From NCBI GenBank assembly GCA_013821825.1, contig PNJK01000008.1:1-64000 (forward strand): a DNA stretch of 64,000 bases, given 5' to 3'. Positions 28,907-37,902 of the stretch are shown here, piece after piece. Position 1 is the first letter of the stretch, and every line of letters begins with the position of its first letter. The notes beneath the pieces are model-generated. The model ran no database searches. It was not told the origin of the DNA and was given only the letters and a program-made list of their open reading frames with translations. A program made the position numbers and the translations under genes. The stretch comes from Rhodobacter sp. GTDB taxonomy: Bacteria > Pseudomonadota > Alphaproteobacteria > Rhodobacterales > Rhodobacteraceae.

Positions 28907-30667
28907 ATGATCAGCATCGACCCGCAACAGCAGACGACAGCCGCCCCGGGCCTGCCTTGGCGCGTCAAGCTTGCTGTTGGGCTGTTGCTGCTTTTGGCAG
29001 CCGGCGTGGTTCTGGTTTCGAACCGCCTGCTGACCGACCGATACACCGCCGACACCCGCAGCCGGGCCGAGGTGCGGCTGGCGCTTTACACCGGCAACCT
29101 GATGGCTGAATTGCAGCGGACTTCGGTGGTGCCGCTGCTCTTGTCGCGCGACCCTGAACTTGTGCAGGCGCTGAAGGATGGCAACTTCTCCGCCACCTCG
29201 GCCAAACTGATCGCCCTGCAGACGCAGATCGGCGTCGCATCGATCCGGCTGCTGGACAACGATGGCCGCGTCGTTGGGGCCACCAACCGCAACATCCTTG
29301 GCACCAACAATCGCAGCGATACCTACTTCGTCGATGCGAAGCGCACGAACGAGACCACCTTCACTTCGGCAAAGCGAGAGGCGGGCGGCTACGACTTTGT
29401 CTATTCGCGCTCGGTGCAGGCCGATGGAAGGACGATGGGCGTCATCGTCGTTTCGGTCGACCTGATGAAATACGAACGCGCCTGGTCGGGGCTGCAGGAC
29501 GCAGTGCTGGTGACCGACAGCGAAGGCACCGTGGTGCTGGCGACGGAACCGCGGTGGCGCGGCCTTCCCGTGGAAGTGGCGCTGGCCCTGCGCGACCCGC
29601 CCTCGGCCATCGCCCGGGCGCTGCGAGCGACCACCGACTGGACGCATGAACCGGCTGACGCCTATGTGCGCGGCGAGGCCGTGATGAAGACCGAGGCGCG
29701 GGTGCCCTTCCGCGGCTGGAAGATCCAGACCTTCACCGCCTATGGCTCCGTCCGCGAACAGGTGAACGGAATCCTCGCGCTGGAGATCATGGGTTTTGCC
29801 ATCCTCATGGCCATCACCTTCTACATCCTGTCCCGAAGGGCCTGGTCGCGATCCTTGTCGTTTCAACGGGAATCGACCGAACTGCGGGCGCTGAACGCAA
29901 GGCTTCAACGCGAGATCGCCGAGCGCGAAAAGGTGCAAAAGGATTTGGCCGTGGCCGAGCTGACGCTGGCACAATCCTCGAAACTGGCCGCACTGGGCGA
30001 GATGTCGGCCGCCGTGAGCCATGAATTGAACCAGCCGCTTGCGGCCATGAAGACCTATCTGGCCGGCGCCCGGCTGTTGTTGCAGCGCAAGCGGCCGGAA
30101 GAAGCCCTGTCCAGCTTTCAGCGGATCGACGATCTGATCGAACGCATGGGCGCCATTACCCGGCAGTTGAAATCCTACGCCCGCAAGGGTGGCGAGGCCT
30201 TTGAAGAGGTCGATCTGCGCGCCTGCGTCTCATCGGCGCTGGCCATGATGGAACCGCAATTGAAAGCCCGCGTCGTCAAGATAAGCCGCGGCCTGCCGCG
30301 CCAGCCGGTGATGGTGCTGGCCGACCGGATCCGGCTGGAACAGGTGATAATCAATCTTTTGCGCAACGCGCTTGACGCGACAAAGGACGTGAACGCGCCT
30401 CAGATCGACATTCTTTTGTCGGCGGGCGAAACAGCCACGCTGACGGTGCGCGACAACGGCCACGGGATCGCCGATCTCGAGAACCTGTTCGAGCCGTTCT
30501 ATACGACGAAGAAACCCGGGGAAGGGGTGGGCCTTGGCCTTGCCATCTCCTCCGGCATCGTGACCGACCTTGGCGGAAGACTGACTGCCCACAACGGTGA
30601 AGGCGGCGGCGCGGTGTTCGAGATGCAATTGCCGATTTTCGGCAAGAAACAGGAAGCAGCAGAATGA
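28907..30667 (+). CDS. dctB: C4-dicarboxylate sensor histidine kinase DctB
   Basis: 586-residue membrane kinase. One membrane helix at about residues 22-38, a periplasmic double-Cache-type sensor to about residue 290 (MAELQRTSVVPLLLSRDPELV, YFVDAKRTNETTFTSAKREAGGYDFVYSRSV), a second helix at about 291-309, then a short coiled coil, the H box AAVSHELNQPLAAMKTYL with H372, and an ATPase domain with NLLRNALDATKD and GVGLGLAISSGIV. It is expected to sense succinate, malate or fumarate and phosphorylate DctD, encoded 10 bases downstream. No dctP/Q/M transporter is nearby. Confidence 0.92.
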   Translation: MISIDPQQQTTAAPGLPWRVKLAVGLLLLLAAGVVLVSNRLLTDRYTADTRSRAEVRLALYTGNLMAELQRTSVVPLLLSRDPELVQALKDGNFSATSAKLIALQTQIGVASIRLLDNDGRVVGATNRNILGTNNRSDTYFVDAKRTNETTFTSAKREAGGYDFVYSRSVQADGRTMGVIVVSVDLMKYERAWSGLQDAVLVTDSEGTVVLATEPRWRGLPVEVALALRDPPSAIARALRATTDWTHEPADAYVRGEAVMKTEARVPFRGWKIQTFTAYGSVREQVNGILALEIMGFAILMAITFYILSRRAWSRSLSFQRESTELRALNARLQREIAEREKVQKDLAVAELTLAQSSKLAALGEMSAAVSHELNQPLAAMKTYLAGARLLLQRKRPEEALSSFQRIDDLIERMGAITRQLKSYARKGGEAFEEVDLRACVSSALAMMEPQLKARVVKISRGLPRQPVMVLADRIRLEQVIINLLRNALDATKDVNAPQIDILLSAGETATLTVRDNGHGIADLENLFEPFYTTKKPGEGVGLGLAISSGIVTDLGGRLTAHNGEGGGAVFEMQLPIFGKKQEAAE

Positions 30668-30677
30668 AGAGGTCCCA

Positions 30678-32006
30678 ATGGCCCGCGCAATGAAGGTCGC
30701 GATCGTCGATGACGAGGCAGACATGCGGCAATCGATCAGCCAGTGGCTTGCGTTAAGCGGGTTCGATACGGAAACCTATGCCTCGGCGGAAGACGCTTTG
30801 AAGGTGATCGGGCCTGAATTCCAGGGCGTGGTCGTCAGCGACATCAAGATGCCCGGCATGGACGGGATGGCGTTTCTCAAGCGTCTGATGGGGCAGGACT
30901 CGGGGCTGCCGGTGATCATGATTACCGGCCACGGCGACGTGCCGATGGCGGTCGAGGCGATGCGCGTCGGGGCTTTCGATTTTCTGGAAAAACCGTTCAA
31001 CCCGGATCGGATGACCGAACTTGCCAAGCGCGCCACCCAGGCGCGGCGGATGACGCTGGACAACCGGGCCTTGCGGAAAGAGCTGTCGGACGGGTCCACC
31101 ATCATGAAGAAGCTGATCGGCTCTTCCCCCGCGATGGAGCGTCTGCGCGAGGATATCCTTGATCTTGGGCAGGCCGACAGCCACGTCCTGATCGACGGTG
31201 AAACCGGGACCGGCAAGACCCTTGTCGCACATGCGCTGCATGCGGTCGGACCGCGCGCCTCGAAGAAGTTCGTCGCCATCTCTTGTGCGGCCTGGGGCGA
31301 GGAACAGCTGGCCGCGCGGCTGTTCGGCCCGGCATTGGACGGCAACCTGCCCCTGATCGAAGAGGCGCGGGGGGGCACCCTTTGCCTTGAAGACATCGAG
31401 GCGCTGAGCCATTCGTTGCAGGCGCGGCTGCTCGCGGTGATCAACGATCAGGGCACCCCGCCCGAAACCCGCATCATCGCGATCTGCAACCAGCATGCAC
31501 CCGACACAACGCTGGAGGCCGTGCTGCGGCCCGACCTTTTCTACCGTCTGGGCGCGATGACCATCCTTCTGCCGCCGCTGCGGACCCGCGGCGAGGATAT
31601 CCTGCAGCTTTTCACCCGGCTGTCCGAACAGTTCGCCGAGGAATACGGCTGCGATGCCCCGCAGGTTACAGCGCAAGAGGCGGCCCAGCTCTTGCAGGCG
31701 CCCTGGCCTGGAAACGTCAGGCAACTGGTGAACATCTCGGAGCGTGCGGTCTTGCAGAACCGGCGCGGATCGGGGTCGATCGCCAGCCTCCTCATGGCCG
31801 ACAACGAGGCGGCGGGGCCAGCGCTGACCACCGAGGGCAAGCCGCTGAAGGACTATGTCGAAGCATTCGAGAGAATGCTGATCGACAACACCATGCGCCG
31901 GCACAAGGGGTCGATCGTGGCGGTGATGGAGGAGCTTTGCCTGCCGCGCCGGACCTTGAACGAGAAGATGGCGAAGTACGGGCTAAGCCGGTCAGACTAT
32001 GTCTGA
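30678..32006 (+). CDS. dctD: DctD-like response regulator lacking the sigma-54 GAFTGA loop
   Basis: 442-residue NtrC-family regulator. Receiver domain with phospho-acceptor D55 and K105; AAA+ domain with intact Walker A DGETGTGKT (173-181). After LFG (215-217), where activators have HEKGAFTGA, this protein reads PALDGNLPLIEEARGGTLCLEDIEAL: the GAFTGA contact loop is deleted and Walker B is LCLEDI rather than LFLDEI. A Fis-like helix-turn-helix ends the protein. By analogy with R. capsulatus NtrC, it may activate sigma-70 promoters. ATG at 30678 follows GAGGTCCC. Confidence 0.88.
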   Translation: MARAMKVAIVDDEADMRQSISQWLALSGFDTETYASAEDALKVIGPEFQGVVVSDIKMPGMDGMAFLKRLMGQDSGLPVIMITGHGDVPMAVEAMRVGAFDFLEKPFNPDRMTELAKRATQARRMTLDNRALRKELSDGSTIMKKLIGSSPAMERLREDILDLGQADSHVLIDGETGTGKTLVAHALHAVGPRASKKFVAISCAAWGEEQLAARLFGPALDGNLPLIEEARGGTLCLEDIEALSHSLQARLLAVINDQGTPPETRIIAICNQHAPDTTLEAVLRPDLFYRLGAMTILLPPLRTRGEDILQLFTRLSEQFAEEYGCDAPQVTAQEAAQLLQAPWPGNVRQLVNISERAVLQNRRGSGSIASLLMADNEAAGPALTTEGKPLKDYVEAFERMLIDNTMRRHKGSIVAVMEELCLPRRTLNEKMAKYGLSRSDYV

Positions 32007-32772
32007 CCGGGTGTCCCGGATCGGGGCATTCCGAAACCTTGGCGAAATCAAGACTTTGCCAGCGATGTTCTTGGGTCCTTAACCCTTTGCGGCACTCAGG
32101 CGATCGCCCGAGGTGCGGAAAGCAAAATGACCCCAAGAGACCTGCGTCCCAGCATTGCCGGCCTGGCCATCGGTTTGGCCTCGCCCTGACCGGCGCTGCC
32201 GGAATGCCTTGGTGAGGGGGCTGCTATCGGGGGCTTGGACTGCTGATTTTCGGGGGCCTCGCGGCTTTCGTCGCGGTGGTCGGACTGAGCATCCGGGGGC
32301 TTGTCGTCCTGGCCCGTCGCTGGCGCAGACGCCGAGTACGCCCATGGCACAAGCCCAGGGCCGCCTTCTGCCACCGTCGCCACAGCATCGAAAGCCCATT
32401 GTCTTTCCGCCCGCTTTCCCGTTAGGGTCGCGTGACGCGGAGGTAACATTTTCGCGCAGGTATTTTTGCCGTGCAGGATTGGCGCCCGATGCGCGCCTTC
32501 TGCACAGCAGTCGGAACCGCCGCAAGGCTTTGAAATTTCCCGCCAAGTCCTTGACGATGCGGGATTTACAGGTGGTCGACCGCAAGGTCGCCTGAAGTGA
32601 AACGCGATGACGTGTGCGAGAATGACAAAGACTGGCGAGGTGTGCCCAAAGGGCACGGCCCGCCGCTTTGATCCGCGCAACCTCGCCCGAACAAGCCGCC
32701 CTTACCCTGTCAGTCATCCACCGGGGGCCTCTCCCGGCGATGCCATTGGAAGGCCGGGCGCATTGGAACAAA
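32007..32772. other. 766-base gap between dctD and rne; probable rne leader
   Basis: No convincing gene is present. Open frames on both strands (for example 32096-32680 minus, 32155-32595 plus) have random composition. A short hydrophobic frame at about 32215-32425 plus (LGLLIFGGLAAFVAVVGLSIRGLVVLARR) lacks a start and may be a remnant of a small membrane protein. RNase E genes commonly have long, structured, autoregulatory 5' leaders, so much of this may be untranslated rne leader. That is inference. Confidence 0.4.
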
Positions 32773-35466
32773 ATGGCCAAAAAGATGCTTATCGACGCCA
32801 CCCACGCCGAGGAAACTCGGGTTGTGGTGGTGGATGGGAACAAGGTTGAAGAGTTTGACTTTGAGACCCTGAACAAACGCCAACTTGCCGGAAACATCTA
32901 TCTTGCCAAAGTGACCCGCGTGGAGCCTTCGCTTCAGGCGGCCTTTGTCGAATATGGCGGCAACCGGCACGGATTTCTGGCCTTTGCCGAAATCCACCCC
33001 GACTACTACCAGATCCCGGTCGCCGACCGTAAGGCGCTGATCGAGGAAGAGCGCCAGATGGCACGCGCCGAAGAGGAAGAGGACAACCGCCGCGACCGGC
33101 GCCGGTCTCCGCGGCCTCAGGGCCGGGCCGAAAGGGTCAAGGTCACGGACGCGGTGGCCGAAGGCCCGTCGGGTATGGACGTAGTGGACCTTGGCGAGGA
33201 CGAGGGCAATGCCATCGTTGAAACCGTCGCTGCACCGGAAGCCGCACCGGAAGCCGTGCACGGCCACGACGCCGGGCATGACGCAGGGCATGACCACGAC
33301 CATCCGAATGGCGCGTCGCCGGCGGAAGACGCTGGCGAGACTGTCCGCCCCTATCGCGCGATGGACCATGCCAGCGAGACCGATGACGAGATCGAATCCA
33401 TCGCCGAAGAGGATGTGGCCGAGGAAATCGCAGCTCCCCGCCGGACGCCCCGTGCCCGGCGCTACAAAATCCAGGAAGTGGTCAAGGTCCGGCAGATCAT
33501 GCTGGTCCAAGTCGTCAAGGAAGAACGCGGCAACAAGGGTGCCGCGCTGACCACCTATCTGTCGCTGGCGGGCCGCTACTGCGTCTTGATGCCGAACACC
33601 GCGCGCGGCGGCGGGATTTCCCGCAAGATCACCGTTGCGGCGGATCGCAAGAAACTGAAGGAAATCGCAGGCGAGATCGAGGTGCCGGAAGGTGCCGGCC
33701 TGATCATCCGCACGGCGGGTGCCAAGCGCACCAAGCCCGAGATCAAGCGCGACTACGAATATCTGATGCGGCTGTGGGAACAGATACGCGAGCTGACGCT
33801 GAAGTCGATTGCTCCGGCGAAGATCTACGAGGAAGGCGACCTGATCAAACGCTCGATCCGCGACCTTTACAGCCGCGAGATCGACGAGGTGATCGTCGAG
33901 GGCGAGGGCGGGTATCGCACCGCCAAGGACTTTATGCGGATGATCATGCCAAGTCACGCCAAGCAGGTGGTGCGGCACAATGATCCGATGCCCCTTTTCG
34001 CCAAGTATCAGGTGGAAAGCTATCTGGGCGGCATGTTCAACCCGGTGGTGCAGCTGAAGTCGGGTGGCTACATCGTGATCGGCGTGACCGAAGCGCTGGT
34101 CGCCATTGACGTGAACTCGGGTCGGGCGACCAAGGAAGGCTCGATCGAAGATACGGCGCTGAAGACAAACCTGGAAGCGGCGGAAGAGGTCGCGCGCCAG
34201 CTGCGCCTGCGCGACCTTGCCGGGCTTATCGTCATCGACTTCATCGACATGGAAGAGCGCAAGAACAACGCTTCGGTCGAGAAGCGCCTGAAGGACAAGC
34301 TGAAGACCGACCGGGCGCGGATCCAGGTGGGCCGCATCTCCGGTTTCGGCCTGATGGAGATGAGCCGCCAGCGCTTGCGTCCGGGGATGCTGGAATCGAC
34401 GACCCAGCCCTGCGCGCATTGCCATGGCACCGGGCTGATCCGGTCGGACGATTCCATGGCGCTGCAGGTTCTGCGCGCGCTTGATGAAGAGGGCACGCGG
34501 AAGCGGTCGAAAGAGGTGCTGCTGAGGGCGCCGATCGGGATCGTGAACTACCTGATCAACAACAAGCGCGAGCATATCGCGATGATCGAGGCCCGTTACG
34601 GCATGTCCGTGCGCATCGAGGCCGATCCGGCGATGATCAGCCCCGACCATACGATCGAGAAGTTCAAGACCGCGCTGCGTGTTGTGCCGGAGACCCCGGT
34701 GATTTCCGGCCATGCCGGATTGATGGGCGCGCCCGTGGCCGAGGAAGAGGACCAGGACGACGATCTGGTCGATGACCTGATCGAAGAGGAAGAGGCCGAG
34801 GCGGTCGAAGCGGTCGAGGTGGTATCCTCCCCGGCGGCTGACGGAGACACGGGCGCACCCGGCAAGAAAAAGCGGCGTCGGCGCCGGCGCCGGCGCGGTG
34901 GAGCCCGTGAGGGTGAGCAGGCGGTCAGTGATGCTGCCTCGGACGAGGAGAGCGACGAAGACGACGTGGGTGGGGCCGAGGCTCAAACCGAGGAAGCAGC
35001 GGCAGGGGCAGAGAAGCCTCCGGCGAAGCGCACCCGCAAGCCGCGGTCCCGCAAGGGCGCCGAAGCGCCGGACTCAAGGCCGGAACCCAAGCCGGTTGCC
35101 GCGTCTGCGACAGAGCTTGCCCCGGAACCGGTGGCAGGGGTTGCACCCGCCGAACCAGCCAAGCCGGCGCCCCGCAAGCGGGCGTCCCGGGCGAAATCGG
35201 CCGGGGCGGAACCTGTCGCCGAAATGACGGCAGAGGTTACTGCTCTGGCCGAGGTTGTGGCGGAAGCTGCCCCCGAAGCGCCGGCAAAGCCCAAAGCCTC
35301 GCGCAGCCGCGCCCCGGCCAAGCCGAAAGCTGCGAAGTCCCCGGAACTTGTGCCTGATCCGGGCCAGCAGCCAGTGGCCGAAGCGGTCCGTCCCGACCCG
35401 GCGCAAGCCGTGACCGAGGACTCGTCGAAGCCCAAGCGCAAGGGGTGGTGGTCGGTCGGGCGCTAA
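32773..35466 (+). CDS. rne: Ribonuclease E with His/Asp-rich insert
   Basis: 897-residue endoribonuclease and RNA degradosome scaffold. The start MAKKMLIDATHAEETRVVVVDGNKVEEFDFE and S1 domain (NIYLAKVTRVEPSLQAAFVEYGGNRHGFLAFAEIH) are followed by a large insertion (about residues 95-235) with acidic stretches and HGHDAGHDAGHDHDH at 163-177. Then come the catalytic DNase-I-like part (ALVAIDVNSGRATKEG) and the zinc-link CAHCHGTG. The C-terminal 250 residues are an Ala/Pro/Lys-rich disordered scaffold. ATG at 32773 gives the family N-terminus; a 35-residue upstream extension is unlikely. Confidence 0.96.
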   Translation: MAKKMLIDATHAEETRVVVVDGNKVEEFDFETLNKRQLAGNIYLAKVTRVEPSLQAAFVEYGGNRHGFLAFAEIHPDYYQIPVADRKALIEEERQMARAEEEEDNRRDRRRSPRPQGRAERVKVTDAVAEGPSGMDVVDLGEDEGNAIVETVAAPEAAPEAVHGHDAGHDAGHDHDHPNGASPAEDAGETVRPYRAMDHASETDDEIESIAEEDVAEEIAAPRRTPRARRYKIQEVVKVRQIMLVQVVKEERGNKGAALTTYLSLAGRYCVLMPNTARGGGISRKITVAADRKKLKEIAGEIEVPEGAGLIIRTAGAKRTKPEIKRDYEYLMRLWEQIRELTLKSIAPAKIYEEGDLIKRSIRDLYSREIDEVIVEGEGGYRTAKDFMRMIMPSHAKQVVRHNDPMPLFAKYQVESYLGGMFNPVVQLKSGGYIVIGVTEALVAIDVNSGRATKEGSIEDTALKTNLEAAEEVARQLRLRDLAGLIVIDFIDMEERKNNASVEKRLKDKLKTDRARIQVGRISGFGLMEMSRQRLRPGMLESTTQPCAHCHGTGLIRSDDSMALQVLRALDEEGTRKRSKEVLLRAPIGIVNYLINNKREHIAMIEARYGMSVRIEADPAMISPDHTIEKFKTALRVVPETPVISGHAGLMGAPVAEEEDQDDDLVDDLIEEEEAEAVEAVEVVSSPAADGDTGAPGKKKRRRRRRRRGGAREGEQAVSDAASDEESDEDDVGGAEAQTEEAAAGAEKPPAKRTRKPRSRKGAEAPDSRPEPKPVAASATELAPEPVAGVAPAEPAKPAPRKRASRAKSAGAEPVAEMTAEVTALAEVVAEAAPEAPAKPKASRSRAPAKPKAAKSPELVPDPGQQPVAEAVRPDPAQAVTEDSSKPKRKGWWSVGR

Positions 35467-35483
35467 GCGCCTGGACCCGCCGA

Positions 35484-35714
35484 TCAGGCCCTGCGGATCA
35501 GGTGGAGGGTGACAGACCCCTCTGCCCGTGCGCCGAGGTAGGCATGCCCCGCCTCGGCGCAGAAATGCGGCAGGTCGATCGCAGCCATCGCATCGGTGGC
35601 GCGGACGCAAAGCACGGTGCCGGACGCAAGCGACAGCAGCCGCTTGCGGGCCCGCAGCACCGGCAGCGGGCAAAGCAGCCCCTCGCAATCGACGATCTCA
35701 TCCCAGTGGTCCAT
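35484..35714 (-). CDS. TusA-family sulfur carrier protein
   Basis: 76-residue SirA/TusA fold protein. The active-site motif VDCEGLLCPLPVLRARKRL contains the CPxP cysteine that carries persulfide sulfur. ATG at 35714 is preferred; an ATG at 35750 would add 12 residues. It converges on rne with only 17 bases between stops and is divergent from ccdA. TusA-CcdA neighbours often function in thiol or sulfur trafficking, a reasonable but unproven link here. Confidence 0.88.
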   Translation of the reverse strand: MDHWDEIVDCEGLLCPLPVLRARKRLLSLASGTVLCVRATDAMAAIDLPHFCAEAGHAYLGARAEGSVTLHLIRRA

Positions 35715-35837
35715 GGCGCCGGATGTATCCGCCCGGACAGGCCCCGGCAAGGTTACAGTCAGGCCACGCGGATGTGACGCGCTGTCCGGGTGACGCAGGT
35801 CGATAAACAGGCTATCTGAGCTGCAAGGGGACCCTTC

Positions 35838-36596
35838 ATGTTCGGAATCGAGATCATCGACGCTGCACTGCTGCCCGCGATGACTGTCGCGCTTCTGGCG
35901 GGGGTTCTGTCCTTTCTGTCACCTTGCGTGCTGCCGATCGTGCCGCCCTACCTTGCCTATATGGGCGGCATCTCGATGGGCGAGATGACGGGGGACGGAC
36001 AGGCGCGGCGGCGGGTGATTCTGCCGGCGCTGTTCTTCGTCATGGGCCTCTCGACGGTGTTCCTGATCCTTGGCTTCACCGCTTCGGCGCTGGGAGCCTT
36101 TGTTCTGAACAACCAGGAGCTTCTGGCCCAGATCTCGGGCGTCGTCGTCATCATTTTCGGGCTCCATTTTGTCGGTCTCTTCCGCATCGCGCTGCTTGAC
36201 CGGGAAATGCGGATGGATGCCGGCGAACGCGGCGGATCGGCGGTCGGGGCATATGTGCTTGGCCTGGCCTTCGCCTTCGGCTGGACGCCCTGCATCGGCC
36301 CGCAACTGGGCGCGATCCTGAGCCTTGCAGCGCAGGAAGGCAGCACCGAACGCGGCACGCTGCTGTTGGGCGTTTATGCCCTTGGCCTTGGTCTGCCGTT
36401 CCTTGTCGCGGCGATCTTCGTCGAAAGATCAATGGTCTTGATGGGAAAGCTGAAACGCCACATGAAGCTGATCGAGCGGGCGATGGGCGCGCTGTTGCTG
36501 ATTGTCGGCTTGGCGCTGGTCACCGGGGCCTTTACCGATTTCAGCTATTGGATGCTGGAAACCTATTACATTTTGGGTCTGCCAGTTCCGGGTTGA
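35838..36596 (+). CDS. ccdA: Cytochrome c biogenesis protein CcdA
   Basis: 252-residue inner-membrane protein with six helices that passes electrons from thioredoxin to the periplasm for cytochrome c maturation. The two redox cysteines are in LSFLSPCVLPIVPPYLAYMGG and AFGWTPCIGPQLGAIL. Family length and motif spacing are normal. AAGGGGAC precedes the ATG. The alpha/beta-hydrolase/P450 pair follows after 67 bases. Confidence 0.95.
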   Translation: MFGIEIIDAALLPAMTVALLAGVLSFLSPCVLPIVPPYLAYMGGISMGEMTGDGQARRRVILPALFFVMGLSTVFLILGFTASALGAFVLNNQELLAQISGVVVIIFGLHFVGLFRIALLDREMRMDAGERGGSAVGAYVLGLAFAFGWTPCIGPQLGAILSLAAQEGSTERGTLLLGVYALGLGLPFLVAAIFVERSMVLMGKLKRHMKLIERAMGALLLIVGLALVTGAFTDFSYWMLETYYILGLPVPG

Positions 36597-36663
36597 CCGA
36601 TGCAGATCGGGGCTTATCCCCAGACCTGATCCGGCTACACTCCTGCTCAGCTGCGGTTAAGCA

Positions 36664-37902
36664 GTGAGCGGGCAGACTGGCAGGATGGGCGTGGCGCCAA
36701 ACAACGACAGGGATGATGCGGTCGTGGTGCCGTTTCGCAGACATGTGCTTTACATCCCAGGCTACGATCCGTTTCCGCCGCGCCGCTACCGTGAGCTTTA
36801 CCGCAAGGAGGGTGCGGCTCAGGCTGCGATCTCGGGCTATGCGCTGGATCTGCGGCCCCGCAGCGGCGAGACTTACGGCTGGTCGGTGTCGACGATGATG
36901 GACGGGCGCAGGACGGAGAGCGACATCGAAGTGCTGGTCTGGTCCGATCTGGTGCGTGAGTCGATGGCGCGGGGGATTCTGGGCACCTATGTGCAACTGG
37001 CGCGGACGGCCTGGGTCTATGTCGCTTCGGGGGCTTTTCGGCGACTGGTGCAGTTGCGCAAGGGTCCGATGATTGCAGCGCTTTATCCTGCGGTGTTTTT
37101 GATCCTGCAGGCGCTGGTAGCGCTGATGGCAGGTTGGGTTGTGCTGCGGTTTATAGCCTTGCCCTGGGGCCTGGACTGGTTCCTGTCCGCCGTCGTGATC
37201 TGGGCCGTGCTGGAGGGGTTCCGGCGGATCGATCGCTGGCTACTCGTCTATTACCTTATGCATGACTATGCCTTCAGTGCGCTGGAGGGCGGAGCCTACC
37301 CGGCGGTGCTGGAGGCGCGGCTGGCCGAATTCCGGACGCGGGTGAGGGCGGCACTGGACGGCGAGGTCGATGAGGTGCTGGTGGTCGGTCATTCCTCGGG
37401 GGCGCATCTGGCGGTATCGGTGCTGGCCGACCTGATCCGCGACGGGGTGCCTGGCGGCCCGGCGCTGGGGTTTCTGTCCATGGGGCAGGCGGTACCCATG
37501 GTGTCCTTTCTGCCGGGTGCCACGCGGCTCAGGCGCGACCTGGCCTTTCTGGCGCAGCGCGACGACCTGACCTGGGTCGATGTGAGCGCTCCGGGTGATG
37601 GTTGCAGCTTTGCGCTGTGCGATCCGGTGGCGGTCACTGGGGTTGCTACGGAAAGCCAGCGTTGGCCGCTGGTGATTTCGGCTGCCTTCAGTCAGACGCT
37701 GAGCCCAGAGCGTTGGCGCGCGTTGAAACGACGCTATTTCCGGCTGCATTTCCAGTATCTCTGCGCCTTCGACCGGCCTGGCGACTATGACTACTTCCGG
37801 ATCACGGCGGGGCCGATGACCCTGGTCGAGCGGTTTCGGGGCCGCAAACCATCCTCAAGCCGGATCACCCGGGCCTTCAGCCCCTACAGGAGCGTGGAAT
37901 GA
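36664..37902 (+). CDS. Membrane-anchored alpha/beta-hydrolase-fold protein
   Basis: Up to 412 residues. The N-terminal part begins RHVLYIPGYDPFPPRRYRELY, a lipase-like oxyanion strand; two hydrophobic helices follow in the middle (about residues 138-165 and 170-182), and the nucleophile elbow GHSSG is at 242-246 (S244). The arrangement, with membrane helices inserted between strand and elbow, is unusual for esterases. GTG at 36664 or ATG at 36685 could be the start. It ends in an ATGA overlap with the P450 gene, suggesting one pathway. Substrate unknown. Confidence 0.75.
   Translation: MSGQTGRMGVAPNNDRDDAVVVPFRRHVLYIPGYDPFPPRRYRELYRKEGAAQAAISGYALDLRPRSGETYGWSVSTMMDGRRTESDIEVLVWSDLVRESMARGILGTYVQLARTAWVYVASGAFRRLVQLRKGPMIAALYPAVFLILQALVALMAGWVVLRFIALPWGLDWFLSAVVIWAVLEGFRRIDRWLLVYYLMHDYAFSALEGGAYPAVLEARLAEFRTRVRAALDGEVDEVLVVGHSSGAHLAVSVLADLIRDGVPGGPALGFLSMGQAVPMVSFLPGATRLRRDLAFLAQRDDLTWVDVSAPGDGCSFALCDPVAVTGVATESQRWPLVISAAFSQTLSPERWRALKRRYFRLHFQYLCAFDRPGDYDYFRITAGPMTLVERFRGRKPSSSRITRAFSPYRSVE

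Noticed and set aside
32096-32680. A 194-codon minus-strand frame in the dctD-rne gap as a gene
   Set aside because: No good start, no family motif, and composition unlike neighbouring proteins.
32710-34986. A 758-codon open frame antisense to rne
   Set aside because: It mirrors the rne coding frame; long antisense frames are expected in GC-rich genes, and rne itself has strong family motifs throughout.
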